Under the pieces are notes generated by a model. The model was not told where the DNA came from. It ran no database searches and was given only the letters and a program-made list of their open reading frames with translations. A stretch of DNA of 64,000 nucleotides from Kiritimatiellaceae bacterium (lineage in GTDB: Bacteria; Verrucomicrobiota; Kiritimatiellia; Kiritimatiellales; Tichowtungiaceae). Each line of letters begins with the position of its first letter. Position 1 is the stretch's first letter. Positions 43,115 through 52,524 of this stretch are shown in pieces. The position numbers and the translations under genes are program-made. The stretch covers positions 333,729 to 397,728 of the forward strand of contig JABFQY010000003.1 of the NCBI GenBank assembly GCA_013141415.1, written 5' to 3'.

Positions 43115-43155
43115 CGAAAAACATTAAGATTAAAACGGGAAGCATTATAGACGAG
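43115..43155 (+). promoter_or_regulatory. Shared promoter-like element, copy 3
   Basis: On the plus strand it reads CGAAAAACATTAAGATTAAA then ACGGGAAGCATTATAGACGAG, about 87 bp upstream of ATG 43239. It faces away from copy 2 in the 284-bp divergent region 42955-43238, which holds no gene. Confidence 0.6.
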
Positions 43156-43238
43156 CTTCAGATTGAGCGATCTACTGGCGAACAGCGGGTAGAGCTATAG
43201 GGTGATACAAACTTAAACATAGCGACGAAAGGTGGATC

Positions 43239-44333
43239 ATGAAAAAAAGGATAGCCGGAGTGATGAGTGTTTGTGCCGCATTCGCAGTCGTACAGGGTGC
43301 TGAACTTTTGCACACCGTGATGAGCACCACCACGCAAGTAACCAATATTGTCGGCCGAGCTTATGCTGACACCGGCACCACTCCGCCACCAAAGGGTGTA
43401 TATTATGTTTATGCATGCAGCCTGGGTTATATAACCAATTCGGTCTGCACCTGGGATGTGGGCCAATATACCGCGTGGCACGCGACGAACTACTTTCCAG
43501 GCACCAATTGTCAGGTAGCCATGAACGGAAACAATACACCGAAGTCCGCCATGCAGGCGGCAGGTTTTGGCTGGGGCGGCTACATGCGCCATTACGAGGT
43601 TCCTTCTCTGCCGGTATGGCAACAACCCACGATTCGCTATTGCTATGCCTTTACCAACTACGCGGAACCATCACCATTCGCTTACGGAAATACAACAAAA
43701 CTGGTGGGCGAGTTTGATTGCACTATTCCAACCTACAATTCGAGCACTCTCGTTACCGGCGGAGAAACATTCAAATCGCTGGGGTGGGGATATTTGTCGT
43801 TTATTTTGATCGATAGAAAGGCTGGAGTGAGCGCCCAACCTCTAAGTTACTGTGCTTTCTTTTTCGATACACGAGGAAGTTACGTGCCGGGCAGCGGCAT
43901 TGCAGTACCCGGAGGAATTTCAGAGAGTGCCTATCAAGTGGGAAGCGGAGAAATGATGGTTCGCACCGTTTTTTCACCCGCTACCAAGTATTGCACGCTT
44001 GAGACTGGTTCAGTGAGTTTTAAGACCAATACATTTTCAAGTCAGCATTTTGGCATCTCAATCAGCCGGGCGCAGTTACTTCTGGCAATTACAAACCTCA
44101 ATACATACATGGCGGATTATCGTATTGCACATGGCGGAGCCTCTCCGACAAACAGGCTCGGCATAGCCTATCGTGATTATTCCACAAATCCGGATGACTA
44201 TCGCTTAGGGGCCGTCAATGTCGCCGTAGAAGCCGCATTGGACTTTGTTAAATCGGACGGAAGTTTAACGCCTACGATTCCTTTCAATATGGGGTTCAGC
44301 GGAAAACAGATGAAAGCCAAGTCCGTCTGGTAA
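43239..44333 (+). CDS. Secreted protein of the unrecognised paralogous family, member 3
   Basis: This 364-residue exported protein (signal MKKRIAGVMSVCAAFAVVQG, then AELLHTVMS) is the only rightward gene in the right half. It is homologous end to end to the 39690-40763 product: TNIVGRAY, FGWGGYMRHYEVPSLPVWQQ, ILIDRKAGVSAQPL, FFDTRG, FGISISRAQLLLAITNLN and YSTNPDDYRLGAVNVAVEAAL. GGTGG lies four bases before ATG 43239, behind copy 3 of the shared promoter element. No known catalytic motif is seen. Conserved Trp, Tyr, His and Arg in GGYMRHYEVPS would suit carbohydrate contact, which is speculation. Confidence 0.72.
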   Translation: MKKRIAGVMSVCAAFAVVQGAELLHTVMSTTTQVTNIVGRAYADTGTTPPPKGVYYVYACSLGYITNSVCTWDVGQYTAWHATNYFPGTNCQVAMNGNNTPKSAMQAAGFGWGGYMRHYEVPSLPVWQQPTIRYCYAFTNYAEPSPFAYGNTTKLVGEFDCTIPTYNSSTLVTGGETFKSLGWGYLSFILIDRKAGVSAQPLSYCAFFFDTRGSYVPGSGIAVPGGISESAYQVGSGEMMVRTVFSPATKYCTLETGSVSFKTNTFSSQHFGISISRAQLLLAITNLNTYMADYRIAHGGASPTNRLGIAYRDYSTNPDDYRLGAVNVAVEAALDFVKSDGSLTPTIPFNMGFSGKQMKAKSVW

Positions 44334-44352
44334 ACAGGAGCCGCATTGAATG

Positions 44353-44381
44353 CAGGTGCAATGGAATGCCATTTGCACCTG
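44353..44381. terminator. Stem-loop between convergent genes
   Basis: CAGGTGCAA / TTGCACCTG, a perfect 9-bp stem extendable by TGG/CCA with a bulged T, 19 bp after the stop at 44333. There is no T-run in either direction, so intrinsic termination is uncertain. The rest of 44334-44507 shows nothing. Confidence 0.4.
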
Positions 44382-44507
44382 AAACAGTCACCCGACAGGG
44401 AATCATTCTATGCCGGTCAGGTTCTGATTGTTGGCACTCCGATTCAACGCCAGGCTGCCCCCGGATAAATTCGAACCCTGCTCTATATTCATCGTCCCCA
44501 TTTTTGA

Positions 44508-46436
44508 TTATTCGCTGTAGTAGTAAGCCTCATCGCCATAGAGTTTATCGGCGCCAACCTGAATCCAGTTGATATTCACATTGCCGATGACGCGGATAAA
44601 CACCCATCGTTTGTAAGTATACCTTGGTGCGATTGCATCAAACCGGGCGCCTGCGTTTATGCTGACGGTCTGATAAAGGTCTGGGGACGCTGTATTGTAA
44701 ATCGCTCCGGGTATATTGGTTGTTATGATTGTATCAAAGTTCCGATTCCGGAATATAATCCTTGAATCAGATGTAAGCTGGGAGCCCAGTGTGGTGCCGG
44801 GCGTAATGGTGAAGACGACATAATTATTTTCCCCCAGCGAATCATCCACCTCGCAAAGGGCCATAATTTTCGCACTGCTATCCCTGAAATATGTGCGGAT
44901 TTGCAGATTATCCTGATGAGCGTAATGCTTGACCGGAAAAACCATCAAATCATGCATCCACTCTTGCCCGGCAGGGGTCGTAGAACACTGAAGAATTCTA
45001 TTCGTACCACTTACAACAACTGCCGCATTAGACCACATTTCAACAGGATGTTTTCCGGCGCTGTTAGTCCAGTTAAAGTCAATAAACCTTCCGACCTCAT
45101 TGAGAGAAAGCTTATCGTCCGTCAGCAATATCCCGGCCCCCGCTGCGAGAGTGACATTGGTATTACTATAGAGATTTCCTGTGCGATCGTATTTCACTCC
45201 GGATACATAGTACGTTCTGGGTGTGAGCCCGCTGTCGTGCGGATGAACCAATACGATCCCTTTACTAAAAACTCTTTGATACAGACCTGAAGAAGCCGAC
45301 GGAGTCATTAGCGTACTGTACGATCCTGCACTGCCTAGATAGTTGGTCTGCATATAAAATTGATCGGCGTACATGTCGAGACCGGCACTTCGTCCGCCTG
45401 CTGGTGTTGTCCAGAAGGTGTAGTGGTATTTAAAGGAGTGTCTGCTCGATGCGCCCAGCAGGTAGCAGGAAAACAGATACCTCTGTTTATTATAATTCTG
45501 CGCGTAGGTATCGTAAGATTTCGCTCCCCGGGCAAACACCATCAAGTGTTTTCCACGCGCGTTCATATCAATCATCGCATCGACCTGAGTTAAAATCTCC
45601 GCGAATGAATTGGTGACTATGATGCCGTTGTCAAAATCACGACATCCGAAAAACTCAATTATCGCACCGTCTGCATAATTGGACAGCAGATGCAACTGAG
45701 ACTGTTCCCACTTATATTCATCCGGAGCACCTCCCGTTGAGCTTCGTGGATAAAACAGCCCGTTATAAAATGAAATTTTCCCGCTGTTGCGAATATCTCG
45801 AGAAGCCTTATCGAAGCCATCGATATAGTTTGCGCGCCACACAGGGTCATTCGTTGCTTTGCTCTTCAGAAGAGTTACATTCGCCGGATCCCGGTTCATG
45901 GCGAGATCGAACGCGACTCCGTCCGCGCCCATATTGGTGATCATACTGCGAACTTTGCCGATAAACCATGCAGTGTAATTTGTGTTCGCAAAATCACCGA
46001 ATGATTCGTCTGAATTGTTGCTAATAACCACTCCTGATGCATCTTTCACTCTTGGCTGACTGTAGAATTGTGTTTTCCCCAATGTGGACCAGGTTATCGA
46101 GGACGATGGTCCTGCCATGATTTTGTTACAGTAGTTGAGCGTACGTAGTGATGGTTTTATGGTTCTGATTCGCCCCTGAACAGCGGCCATGCCATATCCA
46201 TCGCCCGGGTCAACCCCATTGGTGGGAAAGTTGAGCACGATCCAGTCGGATGATGTTTTCGCTATCGTACGAACTGTAGCTTCGTCGAATACGCCTCCAG
46301 ATCCTCCCGCAATCCAGAATGCTGTTTTTACGGCCACCGCAGGTGGCTCTTCATATAAGCTAAAAAAGAACGCTGACAGCTTTCCACTGAAACAGAAAAA
46401 AAAGAAAAATAAATAAATCCAGATTCTATTTTTCAT
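44508..46436 (-). CDS. Secreted putative glycoside hydrolase (GHL15-like)
   Basis: This 642-residue exported protein (signal MKNRIWIYLFFFFFCFSGKLSA) has an N-terminal barrel-like region with TSSDWIVLNFPTNG, MGADGVAFDLAMNRDP and ADGAIIEFFGCRDF, the pattern of 'hypothetical glycosyl hydrolase family 15' proteins. Asp and Glu in those strands could be catalytic. The last 170 residues form a beta-rich domain (VKHYAHQDNLQIRTYFRDSSA), perhaps carbohydrate-binding. It lies 40 bp after the truncated URO-D-like gene and appears to end the long leftward run. Enzymatic identity is inferred from fold pattern; substrate unknown. Confidence 0.65.
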   Translation of the reverse strand: MKNRIWIYLFFFFFCFSGKLSAFFFSLYEEPPAVAVKTAFWIAGGSGGVFDEATVRTIAKTSSDWIVLNFPTNGVDPGDGYGMAAVQGRIRTIKPSLRTLNYCNKIMAGPSSSITWSTLGKTQFYSQPRVKDASGVVISNNSDESFGDFANTNYTAWFIGKVRSMITNMGADGVAFDLAMNRDPANVTLLKSKATNDPVWRANYIDGFDKASRDIRNSGKISFYNGLFYPRSSTGGAPDEYKWEQSQLHLLSNYADGAIIEFFGCRDFDNGIIVTNSFAEILTQVDAMIDMNARGKHLMVFARGAKSYDTYAQNYNKQRYLFSCYLLGASSRHSFKYHYTFWTTPAGGRSAGLDMYADQFYMQTNYLGSAGSYSTLMTPSASSGLYQRVFSKGIVLVHPHDSGLTPRTYYVSGVKYDRTGNLYSNTNVTLAAGAGILLTDDKLSLNEVGRFIDFNWTNSAGKHPVEMWSNAAVVVSGTNRILQCSTTPAGQEWMHDLMVFPVKHYAHQDNLQIRTYFRDSSAKIMALCEVDDSLGENNYVVFTITPGTTLGSQLTSDSRIIFRNRNFDTIITTNIPGAIYNTASPDLYQTVSINAGARFDAIAPRYTYKRWVFIRVIGNVNINWIQVGADKLYGDEAYYYSE

Positions 46437-46476
46437 TTTTATGTTCTACCAAACTATCTTAGAATTGATATGAGTT

Positions 46477-46815
46477 TCACGAATTAGCCTTAAACGACTC
46501 CCGGTCATGAATGACCGAACCTTCATTTAGGGAATAAGAGGCTTTAGAACCTTTTCCACCGACCTCGGTTTGAAAGGTAAAATTCGGCAGTTTGATGGAT
46601 GCATAGTCATAACCCAGATTTCTGAAGCCGAGAATGGTAGTCAGCATTTTTTGAAGTTCTTCCGGGCAGTCCGGTGGAAGCGGGCCGGCGAATTGCTGAT
46701 AAAGCGGCCAGTTCAAGTAAAACTCAAACAATGTCGGGCGGGCCGGGCGCTTGTTCTGCAGTACGGCGAGAATATTATTAAAATCAGGAGCTGGAACGTA
46801 TTTTTCAATAGACAT
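46477..46815 (-). pseudogene. Truncated uroporphyrinogen-decarboxylase-like gene
   Basis: The 112-residue reading begins like a URO-D/methyltransferase-family protein: NILAVLQNKRPARPTLFEFYLN, then ILGFRNLGYDYASIKLP. Complete members have about 340-370 residues with a full TIM barrel. Here the frame stops at 46477 and the next gene starts 40 bp later, so the C-terminal two-thirds are missing. No frameshifted continuation fits in the gap. A deletion relic is most likely; a small functional derivative is possible but less so. Confidence 0.6.
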
Positions 46816-46882
46816 ACCTATGCTTTTAATTCTTTGTTAAACTGGGTTGTTAAAATTAAATCCTACTGCTCTTTTATCTTCA

Positions 46883-49189
46883 CTATTTCATGAGAACTAC
46901 GACCTTGAATTCGCCATCCTTTTCATAAGGCAGCAAATTTCCTTCCCACGGCTTTTCGTTCACGATGATTTGAGCAATTCCTGACTGGCTCCGGTTTGGA
47001 TTGTTCACGGAAATCTCATAACGGCATCCCCGAAAAATCCGGATAACACTGTAGTGCTCCCATTGGCTGTGTATGCAGGGCTGAATCCGAAGCCCCTCAA
47101 AAGTTCTCCGGATACCCAGCATATGCTCGGTAAAGGCAAACCATACCCAGCTGACCGTGCCGGTCGCCCAGAACTGGTGCGCCCGGCCCCCTAGATAGGG
47201 ATGAAACATGGCCGCTCTGGAATTGGTATAGGCATAGGGAGTGCAGTCAGCCTGTGTATTGCTTTGATCTGCCGACCCGCCCGGAATGATTTTCATCAGC
47301 GAGTCATGCGCCCTGTCACCGCGTCCGTGCTTCAAGTCGGCAACGATTTTAAATGCGGCAGCATGGCAATAGCAGGAACCGTTTTCAATGTATCCGGGAT
47401 GAAAGCTTGTGAGGAAGCCGATATTTCTATCCACCTTGGTATAGGGAGGTGTCAACATCAGGGGCCCGACCTCCGAATCCAGCATTTCATCCACCGCCTT
47501 GAAGCATTGAGTCAACCGCTCGCCTTGTGCTATTCCTGACATGGCCGCCCATGTCTGCGGATTCAGGAACACCCGGCCTTCCTCATTGCGATAACTGCCA
47601 ACAACAGATCCATTGTCGTCATAAGCAAAACGATACCACTCTCCATCCCATCCGTTCTTGTTCACTGCATCATAAACGTCAGTCGCCATGCTTCTTATTT
47701 CATCAGCCAGAATTTTATTCCCCTGATATTCTACAAGTTCAAGGGTCTCTATCAGGGCGTTGTACAATGCAATATTAAGCCAGACCCCCTCGCCACGCCC
47801 TGCTTTTCCTATATTGTTAGCACTGTCACACCAGTCTCCCTCATGAATCAGCGTCAGATTATGCTCGCCCCGATCGCTCCATAAGAAGCGCAAGGCCGCC
47901 AGCAGATGCTCGAGAACGGTACCTTCCCCGCCGTCATAATACGGACAAACCACTTCAAGAACGGATAGGTCGCCGGTTTCCTTTATATATTCGTTTACAG
48001 CCAAAGGAATCCAGATGGGTCCGTCGGTATAAAATTCATCACTCAGAGCAGTGGAGGCGGCATCCCAGGCTCTCCGGCATCGGCCACTGCCATACACATA
48101 AGCCATTGCTTCTAACAAATTTTGCCGCGAAATGCTTGCGTCGATGGAGCAGACACCCATGGTATCCTGCAACACATCTCTGAAACCCCGGCTATATACC
48201 CTTGTCCATAATGCGTTCAGCAACAGGTTGTGTTTAGTCCAATAATTGAAAAGCCTGTTCAGGTTTTCATCGGGAGTATTGATTTGGTATTTCCCGAATA
48301 CTTCGTCCAGATACCCCTGATATTCGCACAAAGCGGCATCCAGACCGCCTGGTTTTAAATACCGGCTGATTGCACTATGGATCTCTGCCTCATCTTGAAA
48401 AACAGCCAGAAGCAACTGTATTTCTCTGGTCTCGCCAGGCTCCAGCTCTACATCCAATTGCAAAGCCCCCGTCAGATCGTTATCCACCAGTCGCTCGCCA
48501 ACAAAGCCTTGATTCAGGATGTTGTCGCATTGACCTCGTATAACCGCCGCGGGTCTTTCCTTATTCCTTTTAGGCCCCAAAAAGAACTCGCCGACTGTAG
48601 AAAAAGACGAGATTTTAACATCTGCTGCCAGATATCCGTTAAAGTACGGGTATTTGCAAAATGCATCGTTACCATGATAGACAATCGCATTTCGTGCTGA
48701 GTCAAAAGATAACTTTGTCTTCTTCACGAGAAAGGGCGTTGGATAGCCTGCCAAATCCACCTCTGTATAGTTAAAAACCGTTAATTTTCTGGGTGCACCG
48801 CCGATATTTTTAACCCGGACGGTATAAGCCTCGCCCTTGAGGTCGGTAGGGACGCTAAGACGCACGGACAGCTCCAGTCCATCCCAAACATCTTTGTAAA
48901 TACTGTATCCCATACCGTATACTACCTGACTCGAAGCCTCGCTGGTTCCCATTCTATAAAAGGCCCCACTCTCCCTGTCCCGTATATAAAAATATTTCTT
49001 TGAGCCATTGCTCAGAGTGGATCGAAGGCCCCCTTTGTGCTTGTAAAAGCTTTTGACGGTGAAATCCTGACCGGCATTGCAATAAAAACTTTTATTCCAC
49101 ATGAGGTTTTCCCATCGTCTGGGAATGTCACCTGGGGCCGTGATTACATATTCTTTCCCGTCAGGGCTGAAGTGTCCGTAGTTTTTCAT
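46883..49189 (-). CDS. GH94-family glycoside phosphorylase (cellobiose-phosphorylase-like)
   Basis: This 768-residue protein without signal peptide is typical of cytoplasmic disaccharide phosphorylases. It opens with MKNYGHFSPDGKEYVITAPG and a beta-sandwich, then an (alpha/alpha)6 barrel. EGDWCDSANNIGK corresponds to the family's GDWND region with the catalytic Asp. Later come GYIENGSCYCHAAAFK and FWATGTVSWVWFAFTEHML, where phosphate and sugar bind. The reaction would be reversible phosphorolysis of a disaccharide to a sugar-1-phosphate. Set among exported enzymes, it probably processes the imported product. It lies 67 bp before the URO-D relic and 52 bp after a sulfatase. The exact sugar is unknown. 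Confidence 0.85.
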   Translation of the reverse strand: MKNYGHFSPDGKEYVITAPGDIPRRWENLMWNKSFYCNAGQDFTVKSFYKHKGGLRSTLSNGSKKYFYIRDRESGAFYRMGTSEASSQVVYGMGYSIYKDVWDGLELSVRLSVPTDLKGEAYTVRVKNIGGAPRKLTVFNYTEVDLAGYPTPFLVKKTKLSFDSARNAIVYHGNDAFCKYPYFNGYLAADVKISSFSTVGEFFLGPKRNKERPAAVIRGQCDNILNQGFVGERLVDNDLTGALQLDVELEPGETREIQLLLAVFQDEAEIHSAISRYLKPGGLDAALCEYQGYLDEVFGKYQINTPDENLNRLFNYWTKHNLLLNALWTRVYSRGFRDVLQDTMGVCSIDASISRQNLLEAMAYVYGSGRCRRAWDAASTALSDEFYTDGPIWIPLAVNEYIKETGDLSVLEVVCPYYDGGEGTVLEHLLAALRFLWSDRGEHNLTLIHEGDWCDSANNIGKAGRGEGVWLNIALYNALIETLELVEYQGNKILADEIRSMATDVYDAVNKNGWDGEWYRFAYDDNGSVVGSYRNEEGRVFLNPQTWAAMSGIAQGERLTQCFKAVDEMLDSEVGPLMLTPPYTKVDRNIGFLTSFHPGYIENGSCYCHAAAFKIVADLKHGRGDRAHDSLMKIIPGGSADQSNTQADCTPYAYTNSRAAMFHPYLGGRAHQFWATGTVSWVWFAFTEHMLGIRRTFEGLRIQPCIHSQWEHYSVIRIFRGCRYEISVNNPNRSQSGIAQIIVNEKPWEGNLLPYEKDGEFKVVVLMK

Positions 49190-49241
49190 TCTTACTTTCT
49201 CTCTCTAGTTATTTCCAAAATCCCGCTGAAATCAATGACGC

Positions 49242-50705
49242 TTAGGGCGCCTCCTGCGGCCACGGATAGTCATTCTTTCCCGCATTTTTTTCGAGCGGAC
49301 CCGCCGGAAGAGTCTGCTGCCACGCAAGCACCTTTTTGCTAAGCCGCACTGCAATCTCCGGCTGATTCGCTACTAAATTACTCTGCTCACTGGGATCACT
49401 CTCCATGTCGTAAAGTTCGATCCGATTGCTGTCCGGATTCATCAGCAGCTTCCACTTCCCGTCGCGAATCGCCAAAATCGGACTGCCATTTAACGGGCGA
49501 TTATATACAGCATCACGCCACTCCCACATCAGAGGTACGGTGCGGAGAAAGGTTTTATCACCTTTAAGTGCGGGCACGACACTCTGTCCGCGCAAAAGCA
49601 GCTGTTCTTTTCCCGGAATCGCCGCGTTCGCAAGTTCACAGATCGTTGGCAGCAAATCTGCACCGCTTACCACGGTTTGCGTGTTGACCTGTCCGGCTGG
49701 TGCGCCTCCTTGCGGCCAGCGCACTATAAACGGCACACGTGTCCCGCCCTCATACAAACTGCGCTTACGTCCGCGCAAAGGTCCGGCACTTCCGGCCGCC
49801 GACCAAGATGCACCAGCATCAGTTATATCCTCTGGCCCGTTATCCGAAGTCAAGATTACGACGGTGTTCTGTGACAGCCCCAGTTTATCCAATTCATTCA
49901 GCAACCGCCCGAGCTGGCGATCCATTTCAGTTACTGTAGCAGCATAAACCATGAACGGTGATGTAAATCCGGGCGGCACACCTTTACTGAACGATTTCAT
50001 CTGCGCTTCCGAAGGTGCCAGCGCCGCATGCGGATCGTTGAGCCAAAGCTGACAGTAAAACGGCGATCCTGCTTGCTTGAGAATGTTTAACTCTGAAATC
50101 GTCTCATCGACCAGCACGCGGGATGCACGGGGTCGCTCAGCAAGATCCCAAAGATTGGTCGTTCCGCTTATGCAATCAATCCATTGTGCAACGCCAAACC
50201 CGTACACAGAAAGTGATTCGCCCGACTCCGGCGGGCGTCCCAAATGCCACTTACCCACATGCACCGTCGTATACCCCGCCTGTTGCAGCAGTTTCGGCAA
50301 AGTCTCCGCCTGAGTACTCAGAAAATTCGGCATGCCTCGATCCGCATTCTTCTGCTCTTTCAGCGCCAAATGCCCGTGGATCCCTAATTCCGACGGCCAG
50401 CGACCGGTGAGCAGTGTCGCCCGCGAGGGCGAGCATACTGACCCTCCCTGATAAAACTGCGTGAACAGAGTTCCCTGCTTCGCTAACCGATCAATTGAGG
50501 GCGTCTTGAATCTTAGATTTCCGTAACAACTCGGATCACCCCACCCCAAATCGTCGGCGAGAATGAACAGAATATTGGGGCGGGTGCCTGCGGTATGGTT
50601 CTGCGTGACGGTTTGCGCACTGGCAGAAAGCACCGCTGGGACCCCCGCCATAGCTACGGCGCCTAGACCAACGCTCCGGAAAACTGATGCTCTTACTTTT
50701 TTCAT
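49242..50705 (-). CDS. Formylglycine sulfatase (Cys type)
   Basis: This 487-residue exported S1-family sulfatase starts at ATG 50705 (GGAG nine bases upstream); a TTG reading from 50720 adds five residues. The N-terminus SVGLGAVAMAGVPAVLSASA is almost the same as that of the 52525-54051 sulfatase. Asp51-Asp52 are in LADDLGWGD. The maturation motif is C91-S-P-S-R, followed by GKWHLG and LTSDNGPED. A Lys/Pro-rich tail (LPAGPLEKNAGKNDYPW) ends the protein. It lies between another sulfatase (47 bp) and the GH94 gene. Likely one step of desulfation; linkage unknown. Confidence 0.9.
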   Translation of the reverse strand: MKKVRASVFRSVGLGAVAMAGVPAVLSASAQTVTQNHTAGTRPNILFILADDLGWGDPSCYGNLRFKTPSIDRLAKQGTLFTQFYQGGSVCSPSRATLLTGRWPSELGIHGHLALKEQKNADRGMPNFLSTQAETLPKLLQQAGYTTVHVGKWHLGRPPESGESLSVYGFGVAQWIDCISGTTNLWDLAERPRASRVLVDETISELNILKQAGSPFYCQLWLNDPHAALAPSEAQMKSFSKGVPPGFTSPFMVYAATVTEMDRQLGRLLNELDKLGLSQNTVVILTSDNGPEDITDAGASWSAAGSAGPLRGRKRSLYEGGTRVPFIVRWPQGGAPAGQVNTQTVVSGADLLPTICELANAAIPGKEQLLLRGQSVVPALKGDKTFLRTVPLMWEWRDAVYNRPLNGSPILAIRDGKWKLLMNPDSNRIELYDMESDPSEQSNLVANQPEIAVRLSKKVLAWQQTLPAGPLEKNAGKNDYPWPQEAP

Positions 50706-50752
50706 TTCTATTGTCTCCAATTCTTAACAAAGCTCCTGTGCGAGTAACCGCC

Positions 50753-52438
50753 CTATTTTTTCAGGGGCTCGATATCTAAATAAATAAAACCTGGATTCAC
50801 CAAGCCGTATCCAACCTTACTTACAGAAGGAACGACCTCGATGAATACATCGAACCGGTGGTCGCCCTTCTTGAAAACAACGGGTGGAATATCGATCCCC
50901 TTAGCGGCATCCACCGCTTGTTCGAAAATCAGCTTGCCATCCATATACATCCGGCATAGTCCGTCCGGTTTCCGATACGGCTCCCCTTCGCGCAGACTGA
51001 TCTTGCAGGTGACATCCTCCGGCGCAAACATGCGCCAGCCGCCAGGCGGGTGCGCACCATTTTCCAACACCAGTTTTTCCGATGAGACCTCGTACGGTAA
51101 CGGGCCGAAACCCCGTTCACTGCTTACTTCATCGAACCAAAGGGAATATGCTTTGCGCAGAGCGGCAACCCGTTCGGGAAATTCTGCCGAGAGGTCATTT
51201 TTTTCCTCCCGGTCGGTATCCATACGGTAGAGCTCTTTACCGTCAACAAGCTTCCAATTCCCCTGCCAAATGCAACCGTTGTTCCAGCGTCTGGGTTTAT
51301 CGCCTTCGACGGCAGGCCGGCGATCCTGTTGCATACAGATGGTCCGCTCACCGATTGAATCAGCCTGCCCCTGAAGCAAGCTGCGAATATTAACTCCATC
51401 CAGAACCCGGTCTGCCGGCAGACTTCCGCCGGAATAATCCGCCAGCGTAGGGAACAAATCCATGACGCAAACAGGCGCTTCTACAACCGTACCGGCCTTA
51501 AGTTCGCGCGGATACCGGACAAACATCGGAGAGACGATTCCTCCATTATAAATGGTTCCTTTTTTCCCGCGCAGACCGCAATTGTATCGGTCCCCGTATT
51601 TGAGTTTCGGATTGTTCCGCATGGCTCCGTTGTCGGAAAAGAAAACCACAAGGGTCTGATCTTTCTTGCCGGACCGATCCAGTGCATCCAGCAGGCGCCC
51701 GATATTAGAATCCAACCGATCCACCATGCCGTATACTTCTGCATCCCCATCACCGAGACACGGGGTGGCGCGAACCGCCTCCAGATATTTCAGACGGTTC
51801 TCCTCTGGCACCATCGGCCCTTCGATGTCGTGCGGCAGCTTAGATGCTACATACATAAAAAACGGCTGATTGTTCGTACGGGTCACATAATCAATCGCCC
51901 GGTCAAAAATGGCATCGTCCTGAAATCCCTTGATCGGAACATCCCGTCTCCCATCCGGACCGGAATAACAAAACGTTCCGTCAAACCGCTGGTTATTATC
52001 AAACCAAACCTCTTGAAATCCTTGATTTTCAGGGCGAAATGGATGTGCATCTCCCAAATGCCATTTCCCGAATAAAGCAGTCCGGTAACCGGCGGCCTTC
52101 AACATTTCCGCCAGTGTTATTTCGTCGCTGGCCATAGACTGGCGACCCAGATAGGTATCCCAAACGCCGGTTCGATAACAAAACCGCCCAGTCATTACAC
52201 AGGCCCGCGTCGGCGAACAAAGCGGAGTGGTAATGAGGGTTTTCACATATACGCTTTGTTCCTTCAGCCGATCAAGATTGGGAGTTTTAAGAATCGGATT
52301 TCCAAAGCAACTGAAGTCGCCATAGCCTTGATCGTCCGAAATAATCATTAGAATATTTGGCCGCGCATCTGCCTCCTTCGTTTCCGCCCGGCACAAAAGA
52401 CCCGCCCATAAAAACAACCCTATTTTAAACCTTCTCAT
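50753..52438 (-). CDS. Formylglycine sulfatase (Cys type, CSPTR) with C-terminal domain
   Basis: This 561-residue exported sulfatase begins at ATG 52438 (AAGAAGG upstream) with signal MRRFKIGLFLWAGLLCRA; the longer reading from 52477 has a poor start. Metal Asp pair in ISDDQGYGD. Maturation motif C74-S-P-T-R. GKWHLGDA and FSDNGAM follow. The last 110 residues (LPYEVSSEKLVLENGAH...GDHRFDVFIEV) are a beta-rich extension not found in the other Cys-type enzymes here, possibly for substrate binding. Flanked by sulfatases at 47 and 86 bp. Its motif differs from its neighbours, so it is not a recent copy of them. Confidence 0.9.
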   Translation of the reverse strand: MRRFKIGLFLWAGLLCRAETKEADARPNILMIISDDQGYGDFSCFGNPILKTPNLDRLKEQSVYVKTLITTPLCSPTRACVMTGRFCYRTGVWDTYLGRQSMASDEITLAEMLKAAGYRTALFGKWHLGDAHPFRPENQGFQEVWFDNNQRFDGTFCYSGPDGRRDVPIKGFQDDAIFDRAIDYVTRTNNQPFFMYVASKLPHDIEGPMVPEENRLKYLEAVRATPCLGDGDAEVYGMVDRLDSNIGRLLDALDRSGKKDQTLVVFFSDNGAMRNNPKLKYGDRYNCGLRGKKGTIYNGGIVSPMFVRYPRELKAGTVVEAPVCVMDLFPTLADYSGGSLPADRVLDGVNIRSLLQGQADSIGERTICMQQDRRPAVEGDKPRRWNNGCIWQGNWKLVDGKELYRMDTDREEKNDLSAEFPERVAALRKAYSLWFDEVSSERGFGPLPYEVSSEKLVLENGAHPPGGWRMFAPEDVTCKISLREGEPYRKPDGLCRMYMDGKLIFEQAVDAAKGIDIPPVVFKKGDHRFDVFIEVVPSVSKVGYGLVNPGFIYLDIEPLKK

Positions 52439-52524
52439 AATCCTTCTTTTCCTTTGACGCCGCACCAAGTTCCACATGATTCAGATAAAAGTAGTGCGGT
52501 GTGTTCCCAGACTCATGACAGCAA

